From Chaetorhynchus papuensis (lineage: Eukaryota; Chordata; Aves; Passeriformes; Rhipiduridae): DNA of 64,000 nt. Within the stretch, counting starts at the first letter, position 1, and the number at the start of each line of letters is the position of its first letter. Below are positions 60,872-64,000 of the stretch, one piece after another. Where the stretch lies: the NCBI GenBank assembly GCA_013396525.1, contig VWYX01000906.1, positions 62,001 to 126,000 on the forward strand, in the 5' to 3' direction. A model generated the notes under the pieces. That model was not told the origin of the DNA and did no database searches. It was given only the letters and a program-made list of their open reading frames with translations. The translations under genes and the position numbers were made by a program.

Positions 60872-60981
60872 GGTCAAACTCTGCTCAGAATTACACCCGT
60901 GTAAATCCTCAGTAACTCCGCTGGTCTCACCGGAGTTATTTGGCACAGATTTACACTTATGCAACTGAGAGCTGGTCTTAA
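60872..60981. mobile_element. Ancient palindromic MITE-like DNA-transposon relic
   Basis: The whole segment is an imperfect inverted repeat with arms of about 50 bases. On the left, CTGCTCAGAATTACACCCGT is followed by GTAAATCCTCAGTAACTCCG. On the right the same blocks return in reverse complement (CGGAGTTA, ATTTACACTTATGCAACTGA, GAGCTGG). The centre lies near 60925. The motif order (CTCAG, TTACAC, GTGTAAAT, TAACTCC) matches, from memory, an old palindromic repeat family common in turtles and also seen in crocodilians and birds. I cannot give its database name with certainty. No coding capacity remains. Confidence 0.7.
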
Positions 60982-63900
60982 GCTACAGCACAAAAAGTGT
61001 TTCACCTTCAGGGTAAAAAAATGCTACTAATGTCAGTTGTTGTTACATTTAAAATAACCAGAAGGAATTTCACCTGGATGGGATCCATCCACAATCCATG
61101 ACATTTGCATGAACCTTTTCCCCTTATTTCTGGTGTGCATGGATACATGTCAAATTTTAATTCACAGTGCATCCATGCCTTTTGTTTTGGAAGGACTATT
61201 ATGCCTTAGATCAATCATCAGGAAAAGGTGTCTATATTGATAACACATTTGCCTCTGAGATGCTACAGGGTGTTCCAAGCCAGATTTCCTTTGGAGCCAG
61301 GCACCACCTCTGTTATCAAAGCATGAAAAACAGCTCGCATTCATGACATCGAAATGCAGCCAGCACACAATGCTGAGGGCTAAAATGAGACTCCAGTTAC
61401 ATCGTGTACACCCAGAGGAGCTGCAGGCACTTTTGCTCCCATTCCTGGGATGCAGCTGTCCTGCCTCAGCACAGGTCCCATGCCCCTGGGGCTGCCCTGC
61501 TGCCAAGAGGCAGCGCACAACCCACAGCTGTGTCACCCTTTGGGCACGGGGCAGGGTGCCACGCTCTGACCCAGGGACACGGAGCTAGGGAGGGCGTAAG
61601 GATCGAAAAACACAGGCTGTCAGTTGTGACCTTTTGTATTCATTGATCCCAAATTGAGCTGAATCCCTTTAAAATATCTGAGCCATCAGTGATGATGTCA
61701 GAAGGGTTCTGGCTCTAGGGATTAGAGGACTAATTTTCCTGAGGTCTCCCCACCTCATTCTGGCTCCATGCTGGAGGTACAGAGGGAATGATTTGACACT
61801 CCTTCCTGCCAAAGAGCTGAATTTCGTTAAGATACAACAGAAAGGTATGTGAGTTTGCTTTGTAACCCTAATAGAGCTTACAGACCAGTTAGTTAGAAAT
61901 ACAAACTTTGTTCTTTGAATAACCTCAGCTTGAACTGAGTCCTGGAAGGACTATCTTTGAGTTAAGGTAATACAAAGCAATAAAGCTTCCTGAGAACAGA
62001 AGACTGCCAAAGTTTAAGTGGTATATTTTATGATCTGGATTATTGTCCATTGGGGAACTCAGATGAAAACACAGACTCATTTCATTTAGGTCTCTAGTTG
62101 TGATTTGAACCATGATCCAAATTTCCAATAAAAATACTCAAAGAGCAAAGCTAGTGCTTTATCCACTGCATACCAAGACTTGCTGGCCCTTTCCTAAAAA
62201 ATCACAGTAATCCAAGGTCAAATAATACATGTGCAACAACTTGGATACTCCACAGAATTTCAGCTCCCACCATTTCTTCTCTTTCAGTCGTGCAAACCAC
62301 ACACAAAATGATGTACAGGGGGGTATGTCAGACATGATAGAGACAATTATGCAAATAATCTGCAACAATATGAAGAAGAAAAACATCTCTATAGAAAGGC
62401 AGCCTTTCCACAAATTATTTTGTGCAAAAAATCTTCACTATCTCTTGGGCTCATCCCGAGAAGCAGCTGGCACCATGACCATATTCCATCCTGTCAGACG
62501 AGGCACAAAAGTACGTGTGCAAAGATATGTCCCAAGCATATCTATGTCTGCATCTCGGGAAGACAGTCATGTTAACGAGTGATCAAAAATATGTTTATTG
62601 TTTTCTCCTCAAGGGAATGAGATTCAAATGGTTTCTGTGAGCAGCATGGGAACAAAAAAAAAACTCTCTAAATAAATCTCTAAATAAAATTCACTATAAC
62701 CGGCTACATTCTCTCATGCAAGATGAGAAATAGTCTGACTTTTCTGAAAGGTCGTTAGTCAGACTCAATTTTAAAATATTCAATTCAGGGAAAAAAATCT
62801 CTAGGTGAAAGCCAAAGTTCTACAGAGCACTAAAAAAAAAAAATGAAAACTCTACCAACATGTTTCTTCTCACTAACCCCTATTAAAAAACCTAAGCTGT
62901 AGGCTATTTTCAAGACAGGAGAAGACAAATAACTATTTTTTCCTCTGACAAGTCAAATGAATTTAAGTTTGTCTTTACACTTAGCCTACACAGAAATGCA
63001 GCAGAACGCATACATTGTTCTAAAGAAGAATCAGAGGTAGCTTGAAATACAGAAATACTCAGAAATACAGTACAGAAAATCCACAGAAAAGAGAAGCAGC
63101 AGCTCCTTGTCTCAACACAGCACCTTACAATGCAAGAGGGAGAAGAACCGGCTCTGCCATAAATTTGTTTTCATTTCTACCAATGTTAGTGACTTGAATG
63201 GGTGTCAGCTTACAGGTGCTGCACTGCTTTTATGGTCATTCTCCATTAATGGCAGTGGGTAAATAATGTTTCACTCATTTCACTGAGAAAGCAAAATGTT
63301 TCAAAAATGTTCTCGTTCCACTTCAGGCAAAAGATAACTTCATCTCTTCTCCCTCTTTGCATGCTTGCAAGTAATGTTGTGTTGGAATACTGATCCAGGC
63401 ACTCTCCCAGAATCACAATATCTCAGATTCAGTGTCCTGCTTGAGAACATCCTCGGTGATTTGTATGAAGTGGAATTGCCTGCACAGGAGAAACCAGGAA
63501 ATACTCTTCCCCCAGTGCTTGAGTTATGGGATCCCACACCTCTCTAAAGTGCCAGAAAAGCCCTCTGGATTACTGAGTGCTTCAGATTTCCCTCCCTCTC
63601 AGTCCGAAGTCTCTCTGTGACAGCTGTGCAAAAAAGAGGGACATATTTGCAAATCACCACTGTGTGTCCCAAAATGCACTCTACTTTGTCAAAAACTCAT
63701 AAAAAAAATACTATGCTAGTGAAAATTTTAACTAATTCATGCATCTTAATTAAATTCATGGAATCTACAGCCCACAGAGAAAATGCCCTGAGATCTGCAT
63801 CAACAACTGGTTCGATATCAAAAAATGAGGCAGAAATTGACTCGGCAATATCAGAATTCTTACACCGTTTTTCCTAAAGGTGTCTGTAATCTATTCTTCA

Positions 63901-64000
63901 GCTAATACTCCTGACTACCTGCACAGCTCCAACAGACTGGGAATGTAAAAGGGCCTTAGGTCTGAGCATTTTGATTGCCCCTCATCTTTGAATCATGCTC
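60982..64000. other. Unique noncoding stretch to the window end
   Basis: A GC-richer patch at 61380-61610 has frames open on both strands (124 and 81 codons) but no motif. A plus-strand donor ACAGAAAG/GTATGTGAG at about 61843 pairs with a decent acceptor 30 bases upstream, giving only nine codons. A perfect 12-base tandem duplication (TCTCTAAATAAA twice) lies at 62665-62688. No gene or repeat family was recognised. Confidence 0.55.

Noticed and set aside
1..64000. tRNA, rRNA, CRISPR, riboswitch or bacterial operon
   Set aside because: No T-loop signature with a matching cloverleaf, no rRNA core, no spaced direct repeats and no ribosome-binding or operon organisation were seen.

Overview
The window looks like noncoding DNA (intergenic or large-intron) from a bird. 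The sequence is AT-rich, CpG-poor and low in interspersed repeats. It holds one 3' tail of a CR1 LINE, including the octamer-type end seen in avian CR1 copies (44690-44779), and one solo LTR that resembles a long-terminal-repeat family abundant in birds (36675-37130). It also holds one old palindromic DNA-transposon relic of a kind I recall from turtle, crocodile and bird genomes (60872-60981). The host assignment rests on these three elements plus the general texture. I cannot name the species or the locus.

Layout. Positions 1-10 kb: unique DNA with a poly-A/gap, two A/G-rich simple tracts including a G-quadruplex-prone hexamer array, and a few weak splice-bounded open segments. 10-31 kb: unique DNA with three stretches unusually free of stops (10.2-10.8, 19.3-19.7, 29.0-29.7 kb), a GATA tetramer array, a GT array and a CAA array. 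31-32 kb: CpG-containing unique sequence with the texture of a regulatory element. 35-39 kb: a solo LTR flanked at a distance by two short hairpins. 44-48 kb: a CR1 relic, a TTA array and an unusually perfect 37-bp palindrome. 51.7 kb: a tight CpG cluster. 53-59 kb: three large simple-sequence arrays (CCCTTT, TAAAA beside a 115-N gap, TTCC). 60.9 kb: the palindromic transposon relic. 61-64 kb: nothing recognisable.

No protein-coding gene, tRNA, rRNA, CRISPR or prokaryotic feature could be recognised. Most open frames are short chance ORFs or run through microsatellites and N gaps. I list several minus-strand segments with good splice-site matches at both ends and mutually compatible reading phases (58.0, 55.1, 21.3, 20.7 and 7.7 kb) as candidate exons of an unidentified antisense gene. 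Confidence is low, because equally good-looking pseudo-exons occur on the plus strand.

Nothing here supports a new multi-gene system. The leads most worth testing are the antisense exon chain, the 47.6-kb hairpin, the overlapping splice signals at 48.8 kb and the two mobile-element relics.
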